Below, one piece after another: positions 36,959 to 45,194 of a stretch of DNA of 64,000 bases. The DNA comes from Nannocystis punicea. GTDB taxonomy: Bacteria > Myxococcota_A > Polyangia > Nannocystales > Nannocystaceae. The notes under the pieces were generated by a model. It was given only the letters and a program-made list of their open reading frames with translations, did not search any database and was not told the origin of the DNA. The position numbers and the translations under genes were made by a program. The stretch lies in NCBI RefSeq assembly GCF_026965555.1, contig NZ_CP114040.1, positions 6,138,001 to 6,202,000 of the forward strand. Direction: 5' to 3'. Position 1 is the stretch's first letter, and the number at the start of each line of letters is the position of its first letter.

Positions 36959-38539
36959 TCAGCGTCGACGCCGGCGCCCGAGCCCGAGCAGCACCAGCGC
37001 GGCCGCCAGCCAGCCCTCGCGGCCGCCCGAGCTCGAGCGGCAGGCGCAGCCGTCCTCGTCGAATTGCCCGTACCCATCGGGCAGCGCCGCGCCGCTCAGG
37101 ACCGGCGGGCCCTCGTCCCCGCCGGCTTCGGCCTCGCCCGGGCCCTCGCCGTCGGTGGTCGGCTCGCCGCTGCCCCCTCCGGACGTCGGCGCCTCGGTCG
37201 GGTCGGGCAACCCGGTCTCCCCGACCTCGCCGCCGACCTCGCCGCCGACCTCGCCACCGGCCTCGCCCGCGCCGGTCTCCCCGGCCCCGCCCGTCTCGCC
37301 GCCGCCGCCGGTCTCACCGCCGCCGGTCGGATCGGGCGGATCGGGCGGATCGACCGCCACCGGATCGACGGCGATCGCCACCCGCACGCCGGGATACACC
37401 GCCAGGTCGACGAGCTCCGCCGCCGGCTCGTACAGCCCCGGCCCGGCCACGTCGAGCGCGTGCGACCCGGCGCCGACGGGCGGCAGGGTGACGAACCCGT
37501 TGGCGTCGACCGCCAGCCCGGGCCCGCCGTCGAGGCTGACCGTCGCCCCGACCGCCGCCATCGCCGCCGGCGCGCACAGGGCCGTGAAGTGATTCGGATC
37601 GATGAACGCCTCCGCGTCGAGCCCGTTGACGCCCGCGCACGGCCCCTGCCCGGCCTCCATCAGCAGCCGCCGGCGCGCCCCGATCGGCGCCGACGCGTGC
37701 AGGTACGTCACCTTCGTCCCCGCGGCGATCGGACACAGCTCGGGCGCGGTCAGCAGGTCGGTCGACTCGGCGGTGCGCTGCAGGTACGTGTTCGCCGTCG
37801 CGGTGATGGTGCACAGCTTGCTGCGGTCGACCACCGCCGCGTGGATCTGGCCCTGCGGTACCACGTCCTGGACCAGCCCCATGTACATGTCCCAGTTCCA
37901 GCCGGGGCCCGGGTCGGTGTGGCTCTGGTTGGGCAGCTCGACGTGGCCGACGATGTGGTCGCGGTCGACCGGGATGTCGTGGCGGGTCGTCAGCCAGCGC
38001 GTCAACCTGGCCGAAGAGACATATGTCTCCCAGGTGTACCACTTGGCCGGGTCGTCGACGTAGCCCTCGTGTTCGATGCCGAGAGACGTCCCGTTCGACG
38101 AGCCGACGTGCCACGCCTTGTCCTTGTCGAGGACCATCTGCGTGACCTCGCCGTCGACCGAGCGCATGATGTAGTGGCACGACACCTGCGCGTCCGGGTT
38201 CTTGAACCACGACTTGGTGCCGGAGTAGCTGCCCTGCATCGTGTGGACGACGACGTGCTGGTACGAGGTGATGCCGTTCACCGAGTAGTTGCACGAGCAG
38301 GCCGGGTCGAACGCCGCCGCCAGCGGGTACTCCGAATCGGCGGCCAGCGGCGGCGGCGGCTCGATCGCCCACGACTCGAGCTCGGCCGGTCGCCAGTGGT
38401 CGTCCTCGCGCTCCTGCTCCGGCTCCGGCGGCGCCTCCGCCAGCGGGTGCGCCGCGGCTGTCCCCGAGGACAGGCCAAGAACCAATGCGCCGAGCGACAG
38501 CGCCGCGCGGCGCGTCCAGTCCGTGGAGACACCCGTCAT
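36959..38539 (-). CDS. Secreted N-acetylmuramoyl-L-alanine amidase-like protein with MYXO-CTERM tail
   Basis: 526 residues. Signal peptide about 1-30 (ending TAAAHP). The amidase_2/PGRP-type domain (about 80-260) has YQHVVVHTMQG, CHYIMRSVDGEVTQMV, AWHVG followed by GIEHEG, DHIVGHVELPNQSHTDPGPG and W: the usual zinc-ligand histidines and a DPGP block. A beta-rich middle and a Pro/Gly/Glu/Thr-rich linker lead to a C-terminal GCACRSS, hydrophobic helix and Arg run (about 495-526), a MYXO-CTERM-type sorting signal. It should cleave cell-wall peptide side chains at the surface. Nested palindromes at 38005-38035 and 38458-38473 lie within the gene. Confidence 0.9.
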   Translation of the reverse strand: MTGVSTDWTRRAALSLGALVLGLSSGTAAAHPLAEAPPEPEQEREDDHWRPAELESWAIEPPPPLAADSEYPLAAAFDPACSCNYSVNGITSYQHVVVHTMQGSYSGTKSWFKNPDAQVSCHYIMRSVDGEVTQMVLDKDKAWHVGSSNGTSLGIEHEGYVDDPAKWYTWETYVSSARLTRWLTTRHDIPVDRDHIVGHVELPNQSHTDPGPGWNWDMYMGLVQDVVPQGQIHAAVVDRSKLCTITATANTYLQRTAESTDLLTAPELCPIAAGTKVTYLHASAPIGARRRLLMEAGQGPCAGVNGLDAEAFIDPNHFTALCAPAAMAAVGATVSLDGGPGLAVDANGFVTLPPVGAGSHALDVAGPGLYEPAAELVDLAVYPGVRVAIAVDPVAVDPPDPPDPTGGGETGGGGETGGAGETGAGEAGGEVGGEVGGEVGETGLPDPTEAPTSGGGSGEPTTDGEGPGEAEAGGDEGPPVLSGAALPDGYGQFDEDGCACRSSSGGREGWLAAALVLLGLGRRRRR

Positions 38540-38706
38540 GAGACGACGCTAGCGCCGGCCGCGCGAGCACGCAACCGGCCGTTTCGCGCCTGTGCGCCAC
38601 GCTACGGCGGCCCGGGCACCGCGGGCTCCGGACTCGCGCCCGAGCATCTCGCGCACGCCCCCCGCTCGCAGACGGTCCGCCCCGCGCCCACGAAGTTCGC
38701 TGCGCT

Positions 38707-39396
38707 TCAGAGCAGCTGCTCGAGGCGGGCGCGATTGAACCCGACCATCAGCTCCCCGCGGACATCGATGATCGGCACGCTGCCGGTCTGCACGCCCTTG
38801 GCCTTGGCCTTGGCCCGCAGCTCGCCGGCGGCGGCCGAGTCCTTCTCGATGTCCTTGGCGACGTACTTGACGCCCTTCTTGTCGAGGTACGACTGCACCT
38901 GCTTGCAGACCCCGCACCACTCGGTCTTGTAGACGATCACGTCCGCCTCGCGCGGAGCGACCACCGGCGCCTCGAGCCCCGGCGGCAGCTCGACCGCGCT
39001 GCTGCGGCCGAGCCCCAGCGCCAGCTCCTCGAACTGCGCGCGCGGTACGGTCGTCAGCTTCCACGACCCGTCGGCCTCGGGCGTCTTCAAGTTCGCCGCC
39101 CACACCGCGCCGTCGGGCGGCTGCGGCCCCTGCAGCAGCGTCACCCGCACCAGCCCGCGCGCCTCCTCGGGCACCTCGGTCGGCTTGCTGGTGTCCTTGA
39201 ACTGCCCGCGGTCGCCCGCGTACGTCAAAATCGCGTCCTTCGCGTCGGCCGGCAGCACCGCCGCGCCCGCCTCGCCGGCCTCGGCGGTCGCCGGAGCCGC
39301 CGCCGGCTGCTTCGCCGGCGCGGGCGGCTTCTCCGGCTCACAGCCGCCCGAGCACAAGATCCACAAACCGAGCAAGCTCGCACACCTTCGCGTCAT
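38707..39396 (-). CDS. Lipoprotein with glutaredoxin-like domain
   Basis: 229 residues from ATG 39396. The signal peptide ends with LCSGGC (Cys19), a lipobox. An Ala/Pro/Glu linker is followed by a domain I do not recognise (about 55-145). The C-terminal part (about 155-229) is a glutaredoxin-like fold: VIVYKTEWCGVCKQVQSYLD (redox WCGVC), KDIEKD, GVQTGSVPIIDVRGELMVGF with the cis-Pro TGSVP. It probably acts in thiol redox chemistry on the outer side of a membrane. The DsbD-like protein at 35467 could be its electron donor, which is inference. The start is 58 nt from the divergent C45-like gene. Confidence 0.85.
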   Translation of the reverse strand: MTRRCASLLGLWILCSGGCEPEKPPAPAKQPAAAPATAEAGEAGAAVLPADAKDAILTYAGDRGQFKDTSKPTEVPEEARGLVRVTLLQGPQPPDGAVWAANLKTPEADGSWKLTTVPRAQFEELALGLGRSSAVELPPGLEAPVVAPREADVIVYKTEWCGVCKQVQSYLDKKGVKYVAKDIEKDSAAAGELRAKAKAKGVQTGSVPIIDVRGELMVGFNRARLEQLL

Positions 39397-39454
39397 GGCG
39401 GCGCGAGTATAAGCCGCCATCGCGCTCCGGGCCTGGTAGGCTCGCGCCCGCGCC

Positions 39455-41155
39455 ATGGTGAGACTCGCATCCGGAGGGCCGCCCGAGGGCCGCAGCGTGC
39501 TCGCGCTGCTGCGGGCAGTCATCGCCCTCGTCGTCACCCTCACGATCCTCACCTTCGCGCTCTACTCCGGCTATCTCTCGTACACGGACCTGTCCCCCGA
39601 GGAGGTCCGCGTCCCGACCGCCGAGCTGACCGTCGACCGCGCCGGCCGGCGCGTCACCTACGGCCGCTCCTCGCTCACCCGCGAGAGCCGCCTGTGGTTC
39701 CTCCACCTCGAGGGCCCGCCCGAGGAGATCGGCGACGCCCACGGCCGCCTCGCCGCGCGACTGTGGGGCGAGCTCGACCGCGACGTCGCGCGCCTGCTGC
39801 GCAACCGCTACCCCGAGGGCCTCGAGCGCTGGACCGCCGACATGGTCATGCGCTGGGACTTCCGCGAGTCCGACCACAGCCTCGCCCCCGGCGCCCGCCG
39901 CGAGCTGGCCGCCCTGGCCGCCGCCATGCCCGAGGCCGGCGGCGAGCGCCTGTCGAGCTACCACCGCCTGTTCCTCGACCAGAGCTTCGTCGAGCTGACC
40001 CGCCGCCTCGACGACGTCCTGCTCGAGGGCACCATGTTCGCCGCCGCCGCGCGGCCCAAGGGCGGCGGCGAGCGCGGCAACCTGGTCATCGGCCGCAGCT
40101 TCTTCGCCGACCTCGGCCTCGACGTCGAGCCCGACCGCCTGGTCGCCATCGTCCACCCCGACGGCAAGTATCCGTTCGCCTCGGTCGGCTGGGCCGGCCT
40201 GATGGGCGTCGTCACCGGCATCAACGCCCGCGGGATCTTCGTCGCCCTCGATCCCACGCGCACCGACGACGCGCTCGAGGAGGGCGTCCCGCTGCCGCTG
40301 ATCCTGCGGCAGATCCTCGAGGACGCCGACACCCTCGAACAGGCGCTCGAGATCTTGCAGGCCGCGCCGGCCCGCACCTCGGGCGCGGTGCTGGTCGGCG
40401 ACGGTCGCCAGCGCCGCGCCGCCGTCGTCGAGCTGGCGCGCGACCGCGACGACCGCAAGCCCCGCGGCGACGACCAGGCGCTGGTGTGGGCCACCAATCA
40501 CATGCTGCGCGAGTCGTTCGAGCGCGACGCCCAGAACGACCGGATCCGCCGCTTCACCTCGAGCGGCTACCGCTACGACCGCCTGGGCGAGCTGCTGGCC
40601 GAGGCGCCCGTCGACCCCGCGCGCGCCGTCGCCATCCTGCGCGACCGCAAGGGCCTCGGCGGCGAGGAGCTCGGGCTCGGCAACCGCAACGCGATCGACA
40701 ACCTCCACCTCACCCACGCAGTCGTCGTCGACGCCACCGCCATGGTCATGTGGGTCGGCGAGGGCCCGTCGGCGCTCGGCCGCTTCCGCGCGATCGACCT
40801 CCGCCACGCCCTCGGCCGCCGCCAGGAGCGCCCGGCCCCGCTCGACGACTTCCCCGCCGACCGCCTGCTCCACGGCGAGGAGTACAGCGACTACAAGGAG
40901 GCCCTCGAGGCCCTCGAGCACGCCCGCGGCCTGCTCGCCCGCGGCCTCGCCGAGCAGGCCCTCGCCTCCGCCAGCGTCGCCCTCGCCCTCGCCCCCGACG
41001 TCGGCGAGCTCCACCGCCTGCTCGGCGACATCGAGCGCGAGCTCGGCGACCTCCCCGCCGCCCGCCGCCACTACGAGCGCTACCTCGAGCTGGTCCCCGG
41101 CCGCCTGCGCGACCAGGAGCGCGTCCGCGGTCTGCTCGAGGAGCTGCGCGAGTAA
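39455..41155 (+). CDS. C45/acyl-transferase-like (Ntn-fold) protein with TPR tail and no cysteine
   Basis: 566 residues. An N-terminal membrane helix (about 20-42) anchors the protein. The main domain (about 75-440) follows the layout of peptidase family C45 (acyl-CoA:6-APA acyltransferase-like): EEIGDAHGRLAARLW, DDVLLEGTMFAAAARP, GNLVIGRSFFADLG, VGWAGLMGVVTGINARGIFV, TNHM and a C-terminal DATAMVMWVGEG strand. In this family the nucleophile is a Cys following Gly in the block equivalent to GTMFAAA; here it is Thr, and I find no cysteine anywhere in the protein. The C-terminus (about 475-566) is TPR-like (AEQALASASVALALAPDVGE). A Thr-type Ntn hydrolase or an inactive scaffold are both possible. 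Confidence 0.72.
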   Translation: MVRLASGGPPEGRSVLALLRAVIALVVTLTILTFALYSGYLSYTDLSPEEVRVPTAELTVDRAGRRVTYGRSSLTRESRLWFLHLEGPPEEIGDAHGRLAARLWGELDRDVARLLRNRYPEGLERWTADMVMRWDFRESDHSLAPGARRELAALAAAMPEAGGERLSSYHRLFLDQSFVELTRRLDDVLLEGTMFAAAARPKGGGERGNLVIGRSFFADLGLDVEPDRLVAIVHPDGKYPFASVGWAGLMGVVTGINARGIFVALDPTRTDDALEEGVPLPLILRQILEDADTLEQALEILQAAPARTSGAVLVGDGRQRRAAVVELARDRDDRKPRGDDQALVWATNHMLRESFERDAQNDRIRRFTSSGYRYDRLGELLAEAPVDPARAVAILRDRKGLGGEELGLGNRNAIDNLHLTHAVVVDATAMVMWVGEGPSALGRFRAIDLRHALGRRQERPAPLDDFPADRLLHGEEYSDYKEALEALEHARGLLARGLAEQALASASVALALAPDVGELHRLLGDIERELGDLPAARRHYERYLELVPGRLRDQERVRGLLEELRE

Positions 41156-41465
41156 GTCCGCGAGGACATGTCCTTCCGGACATGTCCCTTATCGCCTGGC
41201 GCATGAGCCATGCTCCATTCGACATGACCCATCGGTCATGGTCTCGATCGCCGCCTCACCGTGCGAGCCCGAGCCGCTTTGCTCCGCCGGAGAGCCGACG
41301 CGGCGCAGCATCCCCGCGCCGACGCCTGCAGGCCCGAGGCCGCGAGACCGCCCCAGGACAGCGTTCTTCGGCCTCGTCGGGCGAGGAGATCGACCTCGTG
41401 CGCAGACTCCGGTGCGCGCCCGATGAACCCCCGGGCCCGGTGATGCAAGATGGCCCGGCGGGTCC
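41156..41465. other. 310-bp intergenic region with palindromic repeats
   Basis: Nothing gene-like. The palindrome cluster begins 8 nt after the stop; the first half also has GCATGAGCCATGC and GACATGACCCATCGGTCATG. The promoter of the kinase gene should lie in the second half, but no clear hexamers were seen. Confidence 0.6.
41164..41187. repeat. Double palindrome GGACATGTCC-TTCC-GGACATGTCC
   Basis: Two perfect 10-bp palindromes around TTCC, so the 24 bp is itself an inverted repeat. It contains the exact core TGTCCTTCCGGACA (41169-41182). It lies 8 nt after the stop of the C45-like gene. Confidence 0.9.
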
Positions 41466-44018
41466 ATGAACCAGACGCCCTCGCCGTGCCCCGACGAGTC
41501 TGCGCTGCTCGACTTCGCGGCGGGCGGGCTGGAAGCGGCCGCGCGCGCCGAGCTCGAGCGCCACGTCGACGCCTGCGTCGCCTGCTTCGAGGTCCTGGCC
41601 GCGCTGTCGGCCGCCGCTCCGGTCGCGGGCCCGAGCGGGGCCGCCGGCCGCTACAGCATCGAGCGCGTGCGCGGCAGCGGGGCCATGGGCGTCGTCTACG
41701 AGGCGCACGACCCCGTCCTCGACCGCACCGTCGCGGTCAAGGTCCTGCGCGCCGACCTGCAGCCGACCGAGCAGCGGCGGCTCCGCCTCCTGCGCGAAGC
41801 CCAGAGCCTGGCCCGCATCGATCACCCCAACGTCGTCTCGGTCTACGACGCCGGCGAGGCGGGCCCCGACGTCTACATCGCCATGGAGCTCATCGACGGC
41901 GAGCCGCTCGACGAGCACCTGCGCCGCCGCCCGCGAGGCTGGCGCGAGGTCGTCGACCTGTTCGTCCAGGCCGCCCAGGGCCTGGCCGCCGCGCACGAGG
42001 CCGGGCTCGTGCACCGCGACTTCAAGCCGTCCAACGTCCTCGTCGACGCCCGCGGCCGCGTCGTCGTCACCGACTTCGGCCTGGCCGCCTCGCTCGACGC
42101 CTCCGACGAGCCGCCGCCGGCGACGCGCGACGGCTCGCTGCTGGCCCACACCCTCAGCGCCACCGCGGCCCGCCTCGGCACGCCGGCGTACATGGCCCCG
42201 GAGCAGTTCGCCGCCGGCCGGGCCACCGCGCGCACCGATCAGTTCGCGTTCTGCGTCGCCCTGGTCGAGGCGCTCACCGGTCAGCGGCCGTTCGCCCGCA
42301 CCTCCGCCGAGATGTGGACCCGCGCGCAGGCGCGAGGCCCCGACCTGTCGCGCCTGCCCGGACCCGCGCGGCTGGCCCGGGTGCTCGCGCGCGGCCTGGC
42401 CTACGAGCCCGCCGCGCGGCACCCGACGATGCGCGCCTTGATCGGCGAGCTGCGCGCCTGCCAGGCCCTGCGCCGCCGGCGGATCGCCGCCGCCGTGGCC
42501 GCGGTCGCCTTCGCCGGCGCGGGCGCCTCCGCCTGGCTCCTCACCCGTCCGCCGGCCGCCTGCGTCGCCCCGCTCGCGGACAGCTGGGGCCCGCAGCGCC
42601 GCGCCGACGTCGCCGCCCGACTCCTCGACCCGGAGCCCGCGATCGACGGCGAGACCGGCGCCCACCTGCGCAGCTCCAAGCAGCGGGCCCTCGCCGGCCT
42701 CGACTTCCACGCCGACGCGCTCGCGCGGGCCTACGACGCGGTCTGCCCCGAGCTCCCGCGGACCCTCGAGCGAGCCACCCGCGAGCAGCGCGGCCAGTGG
42801 ACCTGCCTGCAGAGCCGACACGCCGCGTTCGACGCCCTCACCGCGCGGATCCTCGCCGCGACCCCCGCCGCCTTGCCCGCGCTGCTCGCAGTGGTGGGCG
42901 ACCTCGAGTCCGCGACCGACTGCGAGTCGCCGCGGCTGGCCCTGCGCAACGCCCCCCAGCCCGACGATCCGGCCCTCGGCGAGCGCGTGCAGGCGATCCG
43001 CCTCGAGCTCGCGGTGGCCCGGCTCAAGCAGGAGGCCGACGATCCCGCCGCCCGCGACGAGCTCGCAGCGCTGCTGCAGGCCAGCGAGGCGGCCGGCTAC
43101 GGCCCGCTGCAGGCCGAGGTGCTCGGGCGCCTGGCCTACGTCGAACTGCAGGCCTTCGCCTACGACGCCGCCATGAAGCAGTTCGGCGCCGCCTATGCCC
43201 TGGCCCTCCGCGAAGGTCACGAGCCCGCCGCCACCTTCGCCGCGCGCGGCCTGCTCATGACCCTCATCCAGGACAGCCGCTTCGACGAGGCGCGCGCGTG
43301 GGCCGAGGCCGTCGCGCCGCTCCACCGCACCACCGGCGAGCGCATCGAGCTGAGCCTCGTGCGCGTCCACCTCGCCCGCCTCGACCTCGAGCTCGACGAG
43401 GCCCGGCACCACATCGACGAGGCCTTCGCCCTGCGGGCCACCGACGAGGGCGCTCAGGCGGCAGCAGTCCGGCCCAAGCTCGACGCCCTGCTACAGACCT
43501 CCTACGGCGACCTGCTCGTCACCCGCGACGACTACCAGGGCGCCTTGCCTTATTACGAGCAGGCGCTGCAGATCCAGCGCGACCGCCTCGGCTCTGGCCA
43601 CGCCGGCGTCATCGACCTGCTCGTCGCCCTCGCCGAGGCCGAGCGCCTGAACGGCGACGTCGAAGTCGCCCGCCGTCACCTCGAGGAGGCGCTCGCCGCC
43701 GCCGGCGAGCTCGGCATCACCTTGCCCAACGGCTGGGCCAACCTCGGCGAGGTCCAGTCGGCCGTCGGCGAGCTCGAGGGCGCCCTGGCCTCCTACCGCC
43801 GCGCCCGCGAGACCAGCCCCGGCGGCATGTTCGACGCCATCATCTCGATCAGCGAGGCCCATGCCCTGCGCCGCCTCGGCCGCTTCGACGAGTCGCGTCG
43901 CGCCTGCGAGGCCGCGATCGCCGGCATGGGCGCCGAGCTCGGCGTCGATCATCCGCGCGCCCAGGACTTCCGCGAGCAGTGCGCGCAGATCGAGGAGGTC
44001 CATGCCGTCGACCCCTGA
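41466..44018 (+). CDS. zf-HC2 / Ser-Thr kinase / TPR protein
   Basis: 850 residues. The N-terminus (1-45) has the zinc-binding anti-sigma (zf-HC2) pattern: Cys8, then His33-x3-Cys37-x2-Cys40. The kinase domain (about 62-335) has GSGAMG (70-75), Lys92, HRD 183-185 with FKPSN, DFG 203-205 and TPAYMAPEQ. A membrane helix (about 340-360) follows. The rest (about 365-850) is a helical region with TPR-like repeats. The gene overlaps the next, a sigma factor gene, by 17 nt, with GAGGAGG as its ribosome site inside this gene. The zf-HC2 module suggests that the kinase sequesters or phosphorylates that sigma factor; this is inference. Confidence 0.92.
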   Translation: MNQTPSPCPDESALLDFAAGGLEAAARAELERHVDACVACFEVLAALSAAAPVAGPSGAAGRYSIERVRGSGAMGVVYEAHDPVLDRTVAVKVLRADLQPTEQRRLRLLREAQSLARIDHPNVVSVYDAGEAGPDVYIAMELIDGEPLDEHLRRRPRGWREVVDLFVQAAQGLAAAHEAGLVHRDFKPSNVLVDARGRVVVTDFGLAASLDASDEPPPATRDGSLLAHTLSATAARLGTPAYMAPEQFAAGRATARTDQFAFCVALVEALTGQRPFARTSAEMWTRAQARGPDLSRLPGPARLARVLARGLAYEPAARHPTMRALIGELRACQALRRRRIAAAVAAVAFAGAGASAWLLTRPPAACVAPLADSWGPQRRADVAARLLDPEPAIDGETGAHLRSSKQRALAGLDFHADALARAYDAVCPELPRTLERATREQRGQWTCLQSRHAAFDALTARILAATPAALPALLAVVGDLESATDCESPRLALRNAPQPDDPALGERVQAIRLELAVARLKQEADDPAARDELAALLQASEAAGYGPLQAEVLGRLAYVELQAFAYDAAMKQFGAAYALALREGHEPAATFAARGLLMTLIQDSRFDEARAWAEAVAPLHRTTGERIELSLVRVHLARLDLELDEARHHIDEAFALRATDEGAQAAAVRPKLDALLQTSYGDLLVTRDDYQGALPYYEQALQIQRDRLGSGHAGVIDLLVALAEAERLNGDVEVARRHLEEALAAAGELGITLPNGWANLGEVQSAVGELEGALASYRRARETSPGGMFDAIISISEAHALRRLGRFDESRRACEAAIAGMGAELGVDHPRAQDFREQCAQIEEVHAVDP

Positions 44019-44799
44019 GGCAGTGGTCCCCGCGATCGTCGCCGCCGGCCGGCGCGACTGGCCCGGCGTCGAGCTGACGCCGCGGCTCGAGCAGGCGATC
44101 GAGCTCCACGCCCGGGCCTGTGCGGCCGCCCTCGTCGATCCCGCCGAGGTCTACCTCGCCCTGGCCTGCGTCGCGGGCAACGCCGCGGCGATGCGGCTGT
44201 TCGAGCGGCGCTACCTCGCCTCGGCCGAGCCCGCGCTGGCGACCTACCGCCTCGGCCCCGACGAGCTGCTCGAGGTCCGCCAGCGCGTGCGGATCCGTCT
44301 GTTCGTGCAGCAGCGCGACGGCATCGCCGTGGTCCTGCACTACGCCGGCCAGGGCCGCCTCGGCGGCCTCGTCCGCGTCGTCCTCGTGCGCGAGGCGGTG
44401 CGCCTGCGCTCGGCCGCGACCCAGGCCGAGCTCACCATCGAGGCCATCGAGCCGCGCGACCCGGAGCTCGCCCTCGCCGACGACGAGCGCCAGGCCCTGA
44501 GCAAGCAGGCCTTCGAGCGCGCGGCCGCCCGCCTCAGCGGCCGCGAGCGCTGCCTGCTCCGCCTCCACTACGTGCGCAGCGTCAGCGGGGCCGCGATCGC
44601 GGCGATGTACGGCGTCCACCGGGCGACCGCCGTCCGCTGGCTCGAGTCGGCCCGCCTGCACCTCCTGCAGCACCTCTCGCACGAGCTCCGCGCCCTCGCC
44701 CCCGGCCTGTCGCCCGCCCAGCGCGAGCAGCTCGAGGCCTGGTTCGACACCCACCTCGAGCTGTCCCTCAGCCGCGTCCTCGCCACCAGCTCGACCTGA
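44002..44799 (+). CDS. Sigma-70-like factor of myxobacterial type
   Basis: 265 residues from ATG 44002, preceded by GAGGAGG and overlapping the kinase gene. A long N-terminal region (1-165) has the features of sigma region 2 in a divergent form (AMRLFERRYLASAEPALATY, LEVRQRVRIRLFVQ). Region 4 is clearer: AAARLSGRERCLLRLHYVRS then VSGAAIAAMYGVHRATAVRWLESA (about 180-225). It resembles the TIGR03001 sigma family known from myxobacteria, recognised from memory. Coupled translation with the zf-HC2 kinase indicates that they act together. Confidence 0.82.
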   Translation: MPSTPEAVVPAIVAAGRRDWPGVELTPRLEQAIELHARACAAALVDPAEVYLALACVAGNAAAMRLFERRYLASAEPALATYRLGPDELLEVRQRVRIRLFVQQRDGIAVVLHYAGQGRLGGLVRVVLVREAVRLRSAATQAELTIEAIEPRDPELALADDERQALSKQAFERAAARLSGRERCLLRLHYVRSVSGAAIAAMYGVHRATAVRWLESARLHLLQHLSHELRALAPGLSPAQREQLEAWFDTHLELSLSRVLATSST

Positions 44800-44803
44800 A
44801 GGA

Positions 44804-44867
44804 CATGCCCGCCCGGGCATGTTTTATAAAACATGCCTCGTCCGACAGGTCCGATCGGGCATGCCCG
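44804..44867. repeat. Back-to-back perfect palindromes
   Basis: CATGCCC (44804-44810)/GGGCATG (44815-44821); then the perfect 18-bp CATGTTTTATAAAACATG (44818-44835), sharing bases with the first; then CGGGCATGCCCG (44856-44867). A GACAGGTCC half-motif lies between. The AT-rich palindrome is striking in such GC-rich DNA. Confidence 0.85.
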
Positions 44868-44943
44868 AACGAACAGCCACCGGCGCCGCCCGCACCTGCT
44901 CGTCTCGCCAGCCTCCGAGGCCCTCGCCGCGATCGCCTGAAAA

Positions 44944-45194
44944 CCTCGCTCCGCACCTGCCCGCTCGGACAGCCCTGCGCCGCTCCCCAGTCGCCTCACA
45001 GCCTCGCTCCGCACCTGCCCGCTCGGACAGCCCTGCCGCTCCCGGTCGCCTCACAGCCTCGCTCCGCACCTGCCCGCTCGGACAGCCCTGCGCTGCTCCC
45101 CAGTCGCCTCGCAGCCTCGCTCCGCACCTGCCCGCTCGGACAGCCCTGCGCCGTAGTCCGGTCGCCTCGCGGCCGGCGCCTCGCACCTGCCCGA
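44944..45194. repeat. 55-58-bp tandem array with one palindrome per unit
   Basis: Units starting at 44944, 45002, 45057 and 45115 (58, 55 and 58 bp apart) each contain CCTCGCTCCGCACCTGCCC, then GCTC, then GGACAG; a fifth, degenerate unit (CCTGCCCGATCAGACAGG) reaches the end of the next gene. The palindrome core TGCCC-N4-GGACA has one mismatch. The spacers resemble each other but not those of the 60-bp array at 27.9 kb. Confidence 0.93.

Larger units (their letters stand above)
44800..45194. other. 395-bp non-coding region of palindromes and tandem repeats
   Basis: It begins directly after the sigma factor stop and runs to the stop of the minus-strand GFA-like gene. The first part holds back-to-back palindromes (44804-44867), the second a tandem array (44944-45194). 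No gene is supported; long open frames are only repeat translations. Confidence 0.8.
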
